Positions 28,952 through 38,591 are shown, counted from the stretch's first letter. The stretch: DNA of 64,000 bases from Gottschalkia acidurici 9a (GCF_000299355.1 NC_018664.1:2927993-2991992); one strand, 5' to 3'. Notes: generated by a model from the sequence alone, not told the origin. Made by a program: numbers and translations.

Positions 28952-28986
28952 TGAAAACTCTCATAAAAATTTCTATGAGAGTTTTC
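28952..28986 (-). terminator. Terminator after the isochorismatase-like gene
   Basis: GAAAACTCTCATA / TATGAGAGTTTTC, 8-base loop, 28 bases past the stop. Confidence 0.8.
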
Positions 28987-29013
28987 AACAGTAGTTTAAG
29001 CTTCTTTTTAATA

Positions 29014-29604
29014 CTAATTTAGTTCTTTTATTAATTCATCAACAGTTACCACATCACCGATTACATAATCGATATTTTTAAGAAAAGCTTCATGTAGTTC
29101 TATACTAGTACCTGCTACTCCATCAGAAAGCACCACAGACTTTACATCTCTTTGCACTGCATCTAAAGCAGTAGCATATACACAAACGTTTGTTGCAGCA
29201 CCAGTTAAGATAAGAGCTTTTTTATTAAATGATCTCATAAGCACTTCTAAATCTGTAAGGTAATATCCACTGTATCTTCTTTTTATTATTACATAGTCAT
29301 CATCTTCTGGTTTCAGCTCCTCAATTATTTCAACACCCTCAGTTCCTTCTAAACAGTGTTGAGGTTCATCTCTTTCTAGTTCAAGACCATAGTCAACCTT
29401 TTGGAATCTATGCATCTCTTGTGTATAAAACACAGGGATATCGTTTTCCTTTGCCCAACGTTTAGCCTTCTGAATATTTGGTATTATATCTCTACCACCA
29501 GGACATTCGATAGGTGCTCCTTCTCTGATAAAGTCATTCTGCATATCAATTATTATTAATGCACATTCTTCTTTTTTTATTTTGTGTAAATTATTTTTTG
29601 ACAT
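29014..29604 (-). CDS. Isochorismatase-family cysteine hydrolase
   Basis: 196-residue cytoplasmic amidohydrolase. The catalytic triad is visible: Asp in IIDMQNDF, Lys in IKRRYSGYY, and Cys in TGAATNVCVYATALDA. Relatives include nicotinamidase, N-carbamoylsarcosine amidase and ureidoacrylate hydrolase. It is the second gene after an NCS2-like permease, 17 bases apart, with a divergent LysR regulator, which suggests breakdown of an imported purine- or pyrimidine-derived amide. The precise substrate is open. Confidence 0.85.
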   Translation of the reverse strand: MSKNNLHKIKKEECALIIIDMQNDFIREGAPIECPGGRDIIPNIQKAKRWAKENDIPVFYTQEMHRFQKVDYGLELERDEPQHCLEGTEGVEIIEELKPEDDDYVIIKRRYSGYYLTDLEVLMRSFNKKALILTGAATNVCVYATALDAVQRDVKSVVLSDGVAGTSIELHEAFLKNIDYVIGDVVTVDELIKELN

Positions 29605-29621
29605 TTTTATTCCTCCTTAAA

Positions 29622-30677
29622 TTAGAAAATATTAGTTAAAAATCTTACTATAATACCAGAAATCATTCCTATAAATGGGTCTGTACTTGCGGTAACTATA
29701 GTTGTAACACCAGCTACCATTGGATTTGAGGATACTCCAGTAGCAATATTCGATGGAAATACTACTATAGCTCCCAGAACAAATAGAAATCCTGCTATTG
29801 ACTCACTAGGAACATACTTGGCAATTTTGGGTAATAACTTAATAAGCAGTACAACTGCCATTAATAGCATCATTATAAGACCGCTAGAAACAGGATTAGG
29901 TGCAACAGCTGTACCACTTATAACTGCTTCAACAGGTCCACCACCAAAAAGCGCACTAGTAGCATCTGCAAGACCAGAGTATAGTGTAACATGGTCAACA
30001 TTTACTGTAGCATTTGCTAATGAACCAGTAACACTTGAATATGCAATATTTCCTCCAATTTGCATTGTGGTCAATGCTAGAACCTTTCTAACTAAACTAG
30101 GTGTTATTTTGAAATTTAAAAGTTTAAACTTTTCGTTTGAAAGATCAACTTTACTATTGCTTTCTTTATCTTTATTTAGAAAAATCCAAGCTATAGAACT
30201 TATAAAAACAGATGTTACAATAGTATATACTAAGTTTTTATCTGTAATAAAATATGTCAATAATGCAGTACTCACGGATAGTGCAGTAACTACTTTGTTT
30301 GATTTGAACATATCTACTGATACTTTTGCCAGTGTAATTCCTACACCAGCCATCATACTATTAAGTATTGCTGGTCCAATAAAGTTAATGGTTGGTTCAA
30401 GAAGTCCTAAAGCACCAATAATGGACATCATAACTCCCGTAAAAAATACAATATTCAAGCGTTCATTTCTGTCTTCACCCATTTGACCAGCGAGTACAAT
30501 TGCTTCTGCTTGGAATGAAATAGGTGCAACTTGTTTAGTAAGTAAAAAACCAGCACTTCCTACAATAAATCCTATAGCAGTTGGAAAGGCTCCAAATCCA
30601 TATGATAACGAAAGTAGCCCCTGAGGAAGTCCATTAATTACAACAGCAATAGCGGCAATTATATCTTGAAATGTCAT
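29622..30677 (-). CDS. NCS2-like nucleobase permease
   Basis: Membrane protein of 351 residues with about ten hydrophobic segments, somewhat short for NCS2 (usually 420-460). Segments such as SLSYGFGAFPTAIGFIVGS and FGGGPVEAVISGTAVAPNPVSSG have the sequence texture of the xanthine/uracil permease superfamily. It precedes an isochorismatase-like hydrolase in an operon and is divergent from a LysR regulator. A purine or related substrate is an inference from this setting. Confidence 0.7.
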   Translation of the reverse strand: MTFQDIIAAIAVVINGLPQGLLSLSYGFGAFPTAIGFIVGSAGFLLTKQVAPISFQAEAIVLAGQMGEDRNERLNIVFFTGVMMSIIGALGLLEPTINFIGPAILNSMMAGVGITLAKVSVDMFKSNKVVTALSVSTALLTYFITDKNLVYTIVTSVFISSIAWIFLNKDKESNSKVDLSNEKFKLLNFKITPSLVRKVLALTTMQIGGNIAYSSVTGSLANATVNVDHVTLYSGLADATSALFGGGPVEAVISGTAVAPNPVSSGLIMMLLMAVVLLIKLLPKIAKYVPSESIAGFLFVLGAIVVFPSNIATGVSSNPMVAGVTTIVTASTDPFIGMISGIIVRFLTNIF

Positions 30678-30920
30678 AAAATCATCCCCTTTATTATTTT
30701 TATTTCAAATACTTTAAATATCCAACAAAAATTCACCTCCAATTAAGAGTAATTTATTTGATTATTATTTAGTCACTAAGGAGATTTATATATAGTGCTT
30801 TGTAAGGGTTATGTTATATATGCAAATATTAAGATATACTGTTAAGATCATATTAATGTATTAACTTCATGATAGCATTGTCTAACTATAGAATCTAATA
30901 TATAATAATATATAATATCA

Positions 30921-30935
30921 ATAGGTAAAACCTAT
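30921..30935. promoter_or_regulatory. Palindromic operator candidate for the LysR regulator
   Basis: ATAGGTAAAACCTAT is a perfect dyad between the divergent permease and LysR genes, 6 bases before the LysR ribosome site. It could mediate autorepression and control of the permease operon. Confidence 0.5.
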
Positions 30936-30953
30936 CAGTAGGGAGTGATTTTG

Positions 30954-31844
30954 TTGAATTATAATATATTACGTTATGTAGTGACGGTTGCTGAGGAGAA
31001 GAATTTTACAAAGGCTGCAGAGAAACTATTTATCGCACAGCCATCCTTGAGTCAAATTATAAAAAAGGAAGAAGATTCTCTAGGAGTTAAACTATTTGAT
31101 AGAAATAAAAAACCTTTGGAGCTGACAAGTGCTGGAAATGAGTATGTACTTTGGGCAAGACAAATTATTAATAGCTTTGATAATATGAAAAGAAGTATGA
31201 AAGATTTTTCTGATAATGATACTTATTTATTGAAAATTGGAATTATGCCAGAATTTAGCGCTTTTATCTTAGCTAAGCCATTGAAAAAGTTTAGAGAAGA
31301 AAAACCAAAAGCAGTTGTTCAAATTCATGAATTAAGTAGTAGTGATTTGGTAAAGAGTTTAGAAAATTCTGATCTAGATTTTATTGTGGGACTTACACAC
31401 CCAGATAAATATAAATATATTAGTGAACCATTGTATGATGAGAAAATTGTTTTGGCTGTAACACCTGATTATTTACCCCAAAATTATAATACAAAAAAAG
31501 TAAACTTAAAACAATTCTCAAATGCTCCATTTGTGATGATGGAGAAGGGGCAGTTCTTATATAATGTTACACATCATTTATGTAATAGAAGTGGGTTTGT
31601 ACCGAAGGCGGTAGTAGAGTGCTACAATCTTGAGACGGCTTTTCACATGGTGAAAACTGGGGTAGGAGTTTCCATAGTGCCTGACTTGATGTCAGATGTA
31701 GTCGGTGAACTAAAGTACTATGAAATTGAAGGAGCAACACCAGAGTCACAAGTATCAATAGTATATCAAAGAGACCGCTACTTATCAGACAATACTAGGC
31801 TTTTAATTGAACTTATCAAACAATATAGCTTAGAAAATGAATAA
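30954..31844 (+). CDS. LysR-family transcriptional regulator
   Basis: About 297 residues: N-terminal winged helix-turn-helix (NYNILRYVVTVAEEKNFTKA, AAEKLFIAQPSLSQIIKKEE) and the periplasmic-binding-like effector domain (MPEFSAF, VGLTHPDKYKY, VKTGVGVSIVPD). A GTG at 30945 is in frame, but GGGAG (30941-30945) is placed for TTG 30951 or 30954; the family usually begins MNYNILRY, so 30954 is preferred. Divergent to the permease-hydrolase pair, which it probably regulates. Confidence 0.85.
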   Translation: MNYNILRYVVTVAEEKNFTKAAEKLFIAQPSLSQIIKKEEDSLGVKLFDRNKKPLELTSAGNEYVLWARQIINSFDNMKRSMKDFSDNDTYLLKIGIMPEFSAFILAKPLKKFREEKPKAVVQIHELSSSDLVKSLENSDLDFIVGLTHPDKYKYISEPLYDEKIVLAVTPDYLPQNYNTKKVNLKQFSNAPFVMMEKGQFLYNVTHHLCNRSGFVPKAVVECYNLETAFHMVKTGVGVSIVPDLMSDVVGELKYYEIEGATPESQVSIVYQRDRYLSDNTRLLIELIKQYSLENE

Positions 31845-31899
31845 TAAAATAAATATCCAACAACTTAGCTGATGTCAGTGTAAAGACAAAGTAATAAAA

Positions 31900-32078
31900 A
31901 ACCCATAACATTCTATCTGAAATACATTTCTAAAATTTTCATATATAGAATCGTATTTTTCTCCTATCTAACTTTGAGATATAACGTACTTTATCTCTAC
32001 TTCTTTATGAGATCTTAGGATTCTAACTAGTTCCGTCCCTACATATTCAGTTGCTCCTATTATACCTGCTTTTATCAT
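31900..32078 (-). pseudogene. 5' remnant of argC
   Basis: From ATG 32078 (GAAGGGG upstream) the frame reads MIKAGIIGATEYVGTELVRI, then LRSHKEVEIKYVISQS-stop-IGEKYDSIYENF. This is the N-terminus of N-acetyl-gamma-glutamyl-phosphate reductase, with TAG in place of the Tyr common in SYIGKKY. It fades out after about 60 codons; the rest of the gene is gone. Confidence 0.75.
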
Positions 32079-32159
32079 TTTTACCCCTTCTATATAATTA
32101 AAATAAACCTTTCATCTCTATGTTTCTTAAGAGACGAAAAGTTATCTTGCGTTATCACT

Positions 32160-32201
32160 CATATTGGAATAAATGAATATTTACATATCTATTCCAATAT
32201 G
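32160..32201 (-). promoter_or_regulatory. Inverted repeat with ARG-box-like core upstream of the argC remnant
   Basis: CATATTGGAATA pairs with TATTCCAATATG, and the centre ATGAATATTTACAT resembles an ArgR operator half-pair. It may be the preserved control region of the lost arginine gene. Confidence 0.4.
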
Positions 32202-32379
32202 ACTCTTCTACTTTAATAACTTTATCCAGAAAACCTTACTAATATTTGTAAATTATTATATAAATATTTTCAGCCACTCTCTTCAATATAGTTTCATTAC
32301 TAGACTCACACTAAACTCTAGCTCGCTTAAACTGTCTTATATCTACTCTTCTAATCATTAGATTTATATATTAATTGTA

Positions 32380-32875
32380 TTTAATTATGAATATATGAGA
32401 TTATTTATACATTGTCAATAATATCTTGAATATTTATTCTTATTTTTTATATTAAAAACATCTCAATACTATCTTACGTGTTATTTTCTATATTATGTAT
32501 TATGTGCCGTCAAAGCGTTATTATTTTATCCAAATTTCATCGAATTTTTGCTATAACAATAATTATATTTATCAAATAGTTTTTATTAATTTTTTATTTA
32601 ACGACTTTACATATTAATTTACATATTAATTTATATATTAATTTTAATATTAAAATTAATATTATTGTTTTTTTGAATTCTATTGACTTTTTGTTATTAC
32701 AATAGTTATACTGTATACAAATAGTTGTACTGTATACAGTATTTCTTGTTAATTTTTTATTTAACGATTTATGTAGTAATTTATACAATATTTTTAATAC
32801 TAAAGTTATTGAGGTCTTATTTTTTTAAGATCCAGGAAATCGTTTCTATTATTTTATAATCTTTTAAAGGAGGAC
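32380..32875. other. AT-rich non-coding stretch with short direct repeats
   Basis: No gene is visible. ATTAATTT-type units recur (32610-32660), AATTTTTTATTTAACGA occurs at about 32588 and 32752, and a strong promoter lies at the right end. Any ORF here is low complexity. Between the argC remnant and this stretch nothing else is seen. Confidence 0.6.
32683..32737 (+). promoter_or_regulatory. Promoter with tandem operator for the NCS2 permease
   Basis: TTGACT (32683-32688), 18 bases, TATACT (32707-32712). Two 18-base copies, AATAGTTATACTGTATAC and AATAGTTGTACTGTATAC, follow each other with a 19-base period over the -10 and start region, and contain the palindrome CTGTATACAG. This is a typical repressor-binding layout. 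Confidence 0.65.
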
Positions 32876-32881
32876 ATGATT

Positions 32882-34219
32882 ATGTCGAACGAGGCACAAA
32901 AATCTACTAATTTGCTATACGGTGTAGATGATAGACCAGGACTGCCAATAGCAATTCTTTTAGCTTTTCAAAATATTATAACATCATTTGGTGGTATAGT
33001 TGCAGTACCTCTGATCCTAGGTCAGGCGCTAGGATTTCCTGTAGAAGAAGTTGCTTTTTTAGTTAGTGCAACCGTTTTCGTATCAGGTATTACTACCTGG
33101 ATTCAAGCAAAAGGTATTGGACCAATAGGTGCTAAAGCTCCTTGTGTTATGGGTACTGATATTACTTTCGTTGCACCAGCACTTACTGTAGGTGTTAACA
33201 TGGGATTAGGGTTACCAGGAATTATGGGTGCTTCTATAATGGGAGCTTCTATTGAAATGATTTTAAGTAGATTCTTAAAACCTTTAATGAAATTCTTCCC
33301 TCCAGTTGTTACTGGTACAGTTGTTACTTTAATAGGTACTAGTTTAATACCAGTTTCTATAGACTGGATGGCAGGTGGAGCCGGTAGTAAAGATTATGGT
33401 AATCCTTTAAACATTATCGTAGCGTTAACAGTGTTAACGGTTATTATTTTCTTAAACAGATATGGTAAAGGTATGTTAGGTAGTGCTTCTGTTTTAATAG
33501 GTATAGTTTTAGGCTATATTATAAGTACTCCACTTGGATTAATTGATTACCAAGCTATCGCTGATGCTCAGTGGTTTTCTTTACCAACTATATTCAAATA
33601 TGGAGTTACATTTGATTTTGGAGCATTTATCTCATTTGCACCTGCTTATCTTGTTGCTACAATAGGTACAGTTGGAGTTTTACTTGCAGTTAGTGGTGTT
33701 ATTGATAAACCCTTATCTGAGAAGCAAATTGCAGACGGAGTTTTATGTGATGGCTTTGGAAGCTTTATAGCTGGTTTCTTTGGAGCTGGTCCAAATACTT
33801 CATTCAGCCAAAACGTTGGATTAATTCCTTTAACTAGAGTTGCTAGTAGATATGTAGTAACTATATCAGGTGTCATATTAGTTTTACTTGGAATATTCCC
33901 TAAATTCAGCACATTAATAGCTATCATGCCAAATCCCGTATTAGGTGGAGCTGGTATAGTTATGTTCGGTATAGTTGCAGCATCAGGAATTAAAGCTTTA
34001 GGAGAAATAAAATTAGACAACCGTAATCTTCTTATAATAGCTGTTTCATTAGGACTAGGCCTTGGTATAACAGTTAAGCCTGAGCTTTTAAGTAAATTAC
34101 CTAAATTAGCTCAAATGATATTCTCATCAGGTATTAGTACTGGTACTATAGTAGCTCTTGCTTTAAATGTATTATTAAAAGAAGAAAAAGACGATGAAAT
34201 TACAGCTGAATCAGTATAA
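32882..34219 (+). CDS. NCS2-family uracil/xanthine permease
   Basis: Proton-coupled nucleobase transporter, about 445 residues and 12-14 membrane segments. Family signatures: LLAFQNIITSFGGIVAVPL at the start, FFPPVVTGTVVTLIGTSLIP in the middle, and FGAGPNTSFSQNVGLIPLTRVASRYV, the conserved substrate-binding loop. An ATG at 32876 lies only 2 bases from AAAGGAGG, so ATG 32882 (8 bases) is chosen. It has its own promoter with a tandem operator. Xanthine or uric acid is more likely than uracil, but this cannot be settled here. Confidence 0.92.
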   Translation: MSNEAQKSTNLLYGVDDRPGLPIAILLAFQNIITSFGGIVAVPLILGQALGFPVEEVAFLVSATVFVSGITTWIQAKGIGPIGAKAPCVMGTDITFVAPALTVGVNMGLGLPGIMGASIMGASIEMILSRFLKPLMKFFPPVVTGTVVTLIGTSLIPVSIDWMAGGAGSKDYGNPLNIIVALTVLTVIIFLNRYGKGMLGSASVLIGIVLGYIISTPLGLIDYQAIADAQWFSLPTIFKYGVTFDFGAFISFAPAYLVATIGTVGVLLAVSGVIDKPLSEKQIADGVLCDGFGSFIAGFFGAGPNTSFSQNVGLIPLTRVASRYVVTISGVILVLLGIFPKFSTLIAIMPNPVLGGAGIVMFGIVAASGIKALGEIKLDNRNLLIIAVSLGLGLGITVKPELLSKLPKLAQMIFSSGISTGTIVALALNVLLKEEKDDEITAESV

Positions 34220-34244
34220 AAAAGTATATAAATAGTAAAGTATA

Positions 34245-34303
34245 ATTACAACGAGACTATTCATCCTACCACCAAAGTAGTGAGATGAATAGTCCCGCTG
34301 TAA
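34245..34303 (+). terminator. Hairpin after the NCS2 permease
   Basis: ATTACAACGAGACTATTCATC pairs imperfectly with GATGAATAGTCCCGCTGTAAT, 26 bases after the stop. The T-run is weak. Confidence 0.6.
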
Positions 34304-34377
34304 TATTTTAATAAACATTATATAATATAAGCATGATTCAAGATAATGCTTAGTCTTATCTTTTTTAAGTATTATAG

Positions 34378-35490
34378 TTAAGGTTTTAATTCTAATAATC
34401 TACCAGTAATTACGCCATTAGCATCTTTTGAGAACTGAGCAGCTCTGCGTCTCTTATCATCGCCACTTATACTTACTGTTTTATATACATTGATCTCCCC
34501 CTCTTTAAAATAATCATCTACAGAAATACTAATTTTATGTCCTTCATATTCATAGTGTGCTAAACCATCTTTATCATAAGTAACTTTTTGTACTGATTCT
34601 GGAATTACAACACCACCTTTAATTTCTTCCTCAATATCAATATCTGTTTCCATACTAGATTTAGAATCTTTTGCGGTTTTTTCTAATAATTCTTTTATAT
34701 ATTTTTCAGCTTTATCATTGTTAGCCTTTTTTACGTCAATTGGTAGATTAAACAGAGCATTAGCTCCATTATAATTAGGATTAACAGTAATTTCTCCAGT
34801 TTCTTCGCTATAATTAAAAGCATTTACATCATAAAAATTACTAGTACTTACAGCTAGATAAAGCCCTCTATCTGCAAACATTTCAACTCCGTCACATTCA
34901 ATCAACCTATACATAACTCCATCATTTACAAATTCACTATATCCTCCGTTCATGGATGCTATATTAAATTGCCATGGTTTTTGTCCTTTTATAAGAGGAG
35001 AAACGAAGAATGGAACTTCACCGTATTTTTCATCCTGACTATCTGGCATTTTCTCACCATCTTTTTTTGCTATAGCTACTACAGCATATGTCCTATCAGG
35101 ATGTATTTCATCTCCAGAAGTTTTAAAGCTACTTAAACCTTTGCCCGACACGATTCCAAGAAAAGTAAAATTATATTCACCTGAAACAACTGATTCATTT
35201 ATCTCAATTGCATTTTTGTTCTTAAATGCCTGAGCAAGTGTTTGGTCTCCAATATGTTCTGCAACTTGCTTTGGATTAAGAAGATTCCAAGCTGCAACTC
35301 CTGTTATAGATACTGTTAATGTAACCGAAACAGCAACTAGTGCGGCTGCTACTTTTTTTCTGTAACTTGATTTCATAACATTATTCTCCTTTAATTGGTT
35401 TATAATTTTTTGATTTAAATCTTCACTGGGCTCAACGGTTGAAGAAAGTGCATTCTTTAGTAGTTGATCTAATTGTTCAGAATTTTTCAT
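34378..35490 (-). CDS. Membrane anti-sigma factor with DUF4179-like domain
   Basis: About 370 residues. A short cytoplasmic N-terminal region (about 1-45) with the sigma-binding pattern LDQLLKNALSSTVEPSEDLN, one membrane helix (AAALVAVSVTLTVSITGVAAW), then a large extracellular domain. Its gene overlaps the end of the ECF sigma factor gene, so the two are made together. ATG 35496 is 3 bases from GGAGG while ATG 35490 is 9, so 35490 is preferred. It should hold the sigma factor inactive until an envelope signal arrives. Confidence 0.8.
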   Translation of the reverse strand: MKNSEQLDQLLKNALSSTVEPSEDLNQKIINQLKENNVMKSSYRKKVAAALVAVSVTLTVSITGVAAWNLLNPKQVAEHIGDQTLAQAFKNKNAIEINESVVSGEYNFTFLGIVSGKGLSSFKTSGDEIHPDRTYAVVAIAKKDGEKMPDSQDEKYGEVPFFVSPLIKGQKPWQFNIASMNGGYSEFVNDGVMYRLIECDGVEMFADRGLYLAVSTSNFYDVNAFNYSEETGEITVNPNYNGANALFNLPIDVKKANNDKAEKYIKELLEKTAKDSKSSMETDIDIEEEIKGGVVIPESVQKVTYDKDGLAHYEYEGHKISISVDDYFKEGEINVYKTVSISGDDKRRRAAQFSKDANGVITGRLLELKP

Positions 35491-36016
35491 TATCATTAAC
35501 CTCCAGTTCTAAAGTTTTTTTCAAAGCTTTCTTGGCATTATGAAGTCTACTTTTTACAGTTCCTAACGGAATTTTCAGTGCTAATGCTATATCCTGGTTA
35601 GACATTTCTGCAGTATAGTACATATACAAAGGTATTCTAAATTTATCATCTAATTTATCTACTGCAGCTTGTATCGTAAGATCAAGTTCGTTAGATATAA
35701 CAGCATCCTCTGGAGTTGATTCATCCTTAAAAAGGTAATCAGTATTTACGTTTTCATTAATCTTTACTATTGGTACTATCCTTTGTCTTCTGGCATATTT
35801 ACGGCGATTATTTTTCCAAATTCCTATTGCAATAGATATAAGGAAACCTTTGGAGTTATTATCTTTATCGATCTTATAACACAATTCCGTCGCTTTTAGA
35901 AATGTTTCTTGATATAGATCATCTGCATCAACCTTGTTTTTTACAAGCTTATAACAAAATCCATAGATAACTTTACCATGTATGTTTACAAGATCGCTTA
36001 AATCTGTTATATCCAA
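35477..36016 (-). CDS. ECF-type RNA polymerase sigma factor
   Basis: 179 residues with region 2 (VNIHGKVIYGFCYKLVKNKVDADDLYQETFLK) and region 4 (LPLYMYY-type helix, AEMSNQDIALALKIPLGTVKSRLHNAKKAL). Start TTG 36016 with AGGAG about 9 bases upstream. First gene of a pair with its anti-sigma factor. It directs an envelope-stress type regulon that cannot be defined here. Confidence 0.9.
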   Translation of the reverse strand: MDITDLSDLVNIHGKVIYGFCYKLVKNKVDADDLYQETFLKATELCYKIDKDNNSKGFLISIAIGIWKNNRRKYARRQRIVPIVKINENVNTDYLFKDESTPEDAVISNELDLTIQAAVDKLDDKFRIPLYMYYTAEMSNQDIALALKIPLGTVKSRLHNAKKALKKTLELEVNDNEKF

Positions 36017-36154
36017 GTAATTTCTCTCCTTTCAACACATTTAAACCTCCTTTATATATCTCTTCACTTATATATTGTCACAATATAATAAAAAGTTCAG
36101 TTTTAAGATGAAAATAATCCTGTTATTAAAGAAAAAACTTTTAAATAGTTTTTT

Positions 36155-36210
36155 GACAACGAAAAAAGCACACAAAAAGACTGTGAAATTCTTTTGTGCA
36201 CTTTTGTAAT
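36155..36210. terminator. Terminator-like hairpin upstream of the sigma factor
   Basis: AAGCACACAAAAAG pairs with CTTTTGTGCACTTTT. The stretch 36217-36552 contains an open frame (LEDVMKFYCMKRVLPDRV) with no recognised family and no ribosome site; it may be a gene scrap. Confidence 0.5.
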
Positions 36211-36552
36211 TTTTATTGTATTTATATAAAAGCTAAAGAAGTAAGTATAATTGTCTAATATAAAAGCATGATTTTGCCAATAAACAATTGTAACGAAACG
36301 TTTGTTGTATAGCAAAGCATTTCATAGTGACTACCTCTTTTGAGCCGCCATATCTTCATAAAAGATTGACTTTGTACCCACCATATCTTCTGAGTAAAAG
36401 AAAAACGGCGGCTTTTTCAAATCATCTTCTGGAAGATGTAATGAAGTTTTATTGTATGAAAAGAGTACTGCCAGATAGGGTTTTATTTCCGTTAAGGATG
36501 TGGAGTGTAAACAAAATATCAGTAGAAAGGTATATCAATTTAAATTTAATTT

Positions 36553-37431
36553 TCATCTTTTTGTAATCCCAATTAAAATGCCTCCTAATACTACTAGAAG
36601 CAATCCGATTATTGTGAATTTAAATTCTTTCGGAGTCTTTGATTCTTTTAAGATTATTAAACCACCTATAGTTGCAATTACTACATTCATTTGTGTTAAA
36701 GTAAATCCTATTGCCAATCCATTCATAACATTCGAAATCATAAGAGTGATGTTTGCAATAGCAAAAATAAAACCTGTTAATATATTTTGAAATGTTTTTG
36801 GAACAAACAGTTTACTTCGATCTTCACGCTTGGATAAAAAATATGACCCTATTAGCATCCCGATTGCTTGGGGAAGTAAAGCATCCCAAATTGTAATATC
36901 AGCTATTCTCAGGATAACAGTATATATTACGAACCCTAATGAAGATAATATTAATGTTATAAGACCTTTTTTTATAGATTCCTTTTGGATTTGTGCCTCA
37001 TTATTTTCTTGAAGTGTTGTCATCGTAACTCCAAGAATAATTAGAATAAGAGCAGCTATTCCTAACATATATTGTTCAACTGTTGACCATTCTTTAAAAT
37101 AAAGAACTCCAAACAATGCCGCTCCAACTAATTGTGTTCCTGTTGAAATCGGCATACCTCGGGAGATTCCTAATAGAGAAAAACCCTTAATCTGATTAAT
37201 TAGACCGTAGCTTAGTGCAATTCCATCAATTAAAGAAATTATTATTAGCCTTGTTGTCCACTCCTGAGGTCTTTTAAAAATAAAAACAATTAATGAAACA
37301 ATAAATATTCCTAAGGCCATTCCCATAACTTTCTTTGTAGGTCTTCCTCCGATTTTTGTCATGATAATTGGTTGAATTCCCCACATTAATGCTGGAATTA
37401 AGCCAAACAAAACATTCTCCAAATTATCCAT
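36553..37431 (-). CDS. GRP/DMT-family sugar transporter (GlcU/RbsU-like)
   Basis: 292 residues and ten membrane segments with the GRP family pattern: LFGLIPALMWGIQPIIMTKIGG at the start, SRGMPISTGTQLVGAALFGVLYFKEW and the matching second half QMNVVIATIGGLIILKESKTPKE. Relatives take up glucose or ribose. AGAAAGGA directly touches the ATG at 37431; TTG 37422 would have better spacing, so the start is uncertain by three codons. It lies about 160 bases after the amino-acid dehydrogenase gene in the same direction. Confidence 0.8.
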   Translation of the reverse strand: MDNLENVLFGLIPALMWGIQPIIMTKIGGRPTKKVMGMALGIFIVSLIVFIFKRPQEWTTRLIIISLIDGIALSYGLINQIKGFSLLGISRGMPISTGTQLVGAALFGVLYFKEWSTVEQYMLGIAALILIILGVTMTTLQENNEAQIQKESIKKGLITLILSSLGFVIYTVILRIADITIWDALLPQAIGMLIGSYFLSKREDRSKLFVPKTFQNILTGFIFAIANITLMISNVMNGLAIGFTLTQMNVVIATIGGLIILKESKTPKEFKFTIIGLLLVVLGGILIGITKR

Positions 37432-37595
37432 CCTTTCTAAAAATTATATTTAACTTAATGTAGTGATTATATGGGTTCATTAAATGCGATAATTTATGAC
37501 ATATATGGCTTTAACATTAACCGTGGTGCTACAAATAAAACTATTTTGTTAATAGACGTTCCATTTCTGTATTCAACATTAACTTATGGTTTAAA

Positions 37596-38591
37596 TTATA
37601 AGCAAATTGTTTTACCAATTTTTTTTGCTACAGCACAATCGTAAATCTTTTTTGCTACCACTATATCAAGTACGGCATTACCAGTTGTTTCAAAAAAAGT
37701 GATTTCATCATCTGTTTCTCTACCTGGAGTAACTTGTAGAAGCAATTGCCCAAGCTCACCAGTTATAGATTCTTCGGTGAATATACCCTTCTGAATCATT
37801 TGGACAAAATCTCCGCTTTCAACTATAGCATCTTTAGTATCGCAATATATTTTATCTGCTCTCAAAATAAGGCTACTATCAATTTCAGCCATTTCACGTG
37901 TATAAGAACCAACGCCATTCACATGAGTGCCTCTTTTAACCCATTCACCATTAAATGTTGCACATTTTGCTGTAGTTACAGAGGTAATAATATCCGATTC
38001 TCTGATCGCAGACTCTAAATTAGTGCACTCCTTAATTTGTACGTTATATTTATTTCCAAATCTCTCTTGCATCTCTTGTGCAAATTCTTTTTGACGTTGT
38101 TCATGTATATCGAAAACATAAGCTGTCCTAATATTTCTTACAGCCAGAACTGCTTCTAACTGTAAAGCCGCTTGTCCACCTGTACCAATCAGGGTGAAAA
38201 TATTACTATCTTTTTTAGACAATAGTTCTGTCGCGGCTCCTGAAACAGCTCCTGTACGTAATTGAGTTAAGTATGTCCCATCCATCATACAATTAACAAA
38301 TCCTGTTTTGTCGTCAATTAGAAGCATTAATGCTGGAACGGAAGATATTCCTTTTTCAATATTATTAGGATAAACACTAACCAGTTTTACTCCAAGGGCA
38401 TTAGAAGATGCTGAGTATCCAGGCATATATAGACTTTGGCCTTTATGCTCCTCAATGTCTAGGTTTATACGCAAGGGAATATTGGCATCTCCAGATGAAT
38501 ATGATTCTAAGGCCAATTTATCTGCTTCAATAGCATCTTTGATATTAATTGCTTTCTTCATTTCTGCTGCATTTAAAGCTAATATTTCCAT
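37596..38591 (-). CDS. Ornithine cyclodeaminase / mu-crystallin family protein
   Basis: About 331 residues, NAD(P)-dependent. Family marks: SLYMPGYSASSNALGVKLV, LRTGAVSGAATELL, the Rossmann loop LIGTGGQAALQLEAV, and GSYTREMAEID. Members include ornithine cyclodeaminase, alanine dehydrogenase and ketimine reductases; the exact reaction is open. ATG 38591 has GGGAGG 6 bases upstream and is preferred over 38621. Downstream of trmB and upstream of the sugar-type transporter, possibly a regulon for an imported amino compound. Confidence 0.85.
   Translation of the reverse strand: MEILALNAAEMKKAINIKDAIEADKLALESYSSGDANIPLRINLDIEEHKGQSLYMPGYSASSNALGVKLVSVYPNNIEKGISSVPALMLLIDDKTGFVNCMMDGTYLTQLRTGAVSGAATELLSKKDSNIFTLIGTGGQAALQLEAVLAVRNIRTAYVFDIHEQRQKEFAQEMQERFGNKYNVQIKECTNLESAIRESDIITSVTTAKCATFNGEWVKRGTHVNGVGSYTREMAEIDSSLILRADKIYCDTKDAIVESGDFVQMIQKGIFTEESITGELGQLLLQVTPGRETDDEITFFETTGNAVLDIVVAKKIYDCAVAKKIGKTICL

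Noticed and set aside
32380..32800. 64-codon minus-strand frame in the AT-rich stretch
   Set aside because: It is low-complexity repeat sequence with no ribosome site.
32760..32875. Purine riboswitch ahead of the NCS2 permease
   Set aside because: No three-way junction landmarks; only a promoter, an operator and a small hairpin are seen.
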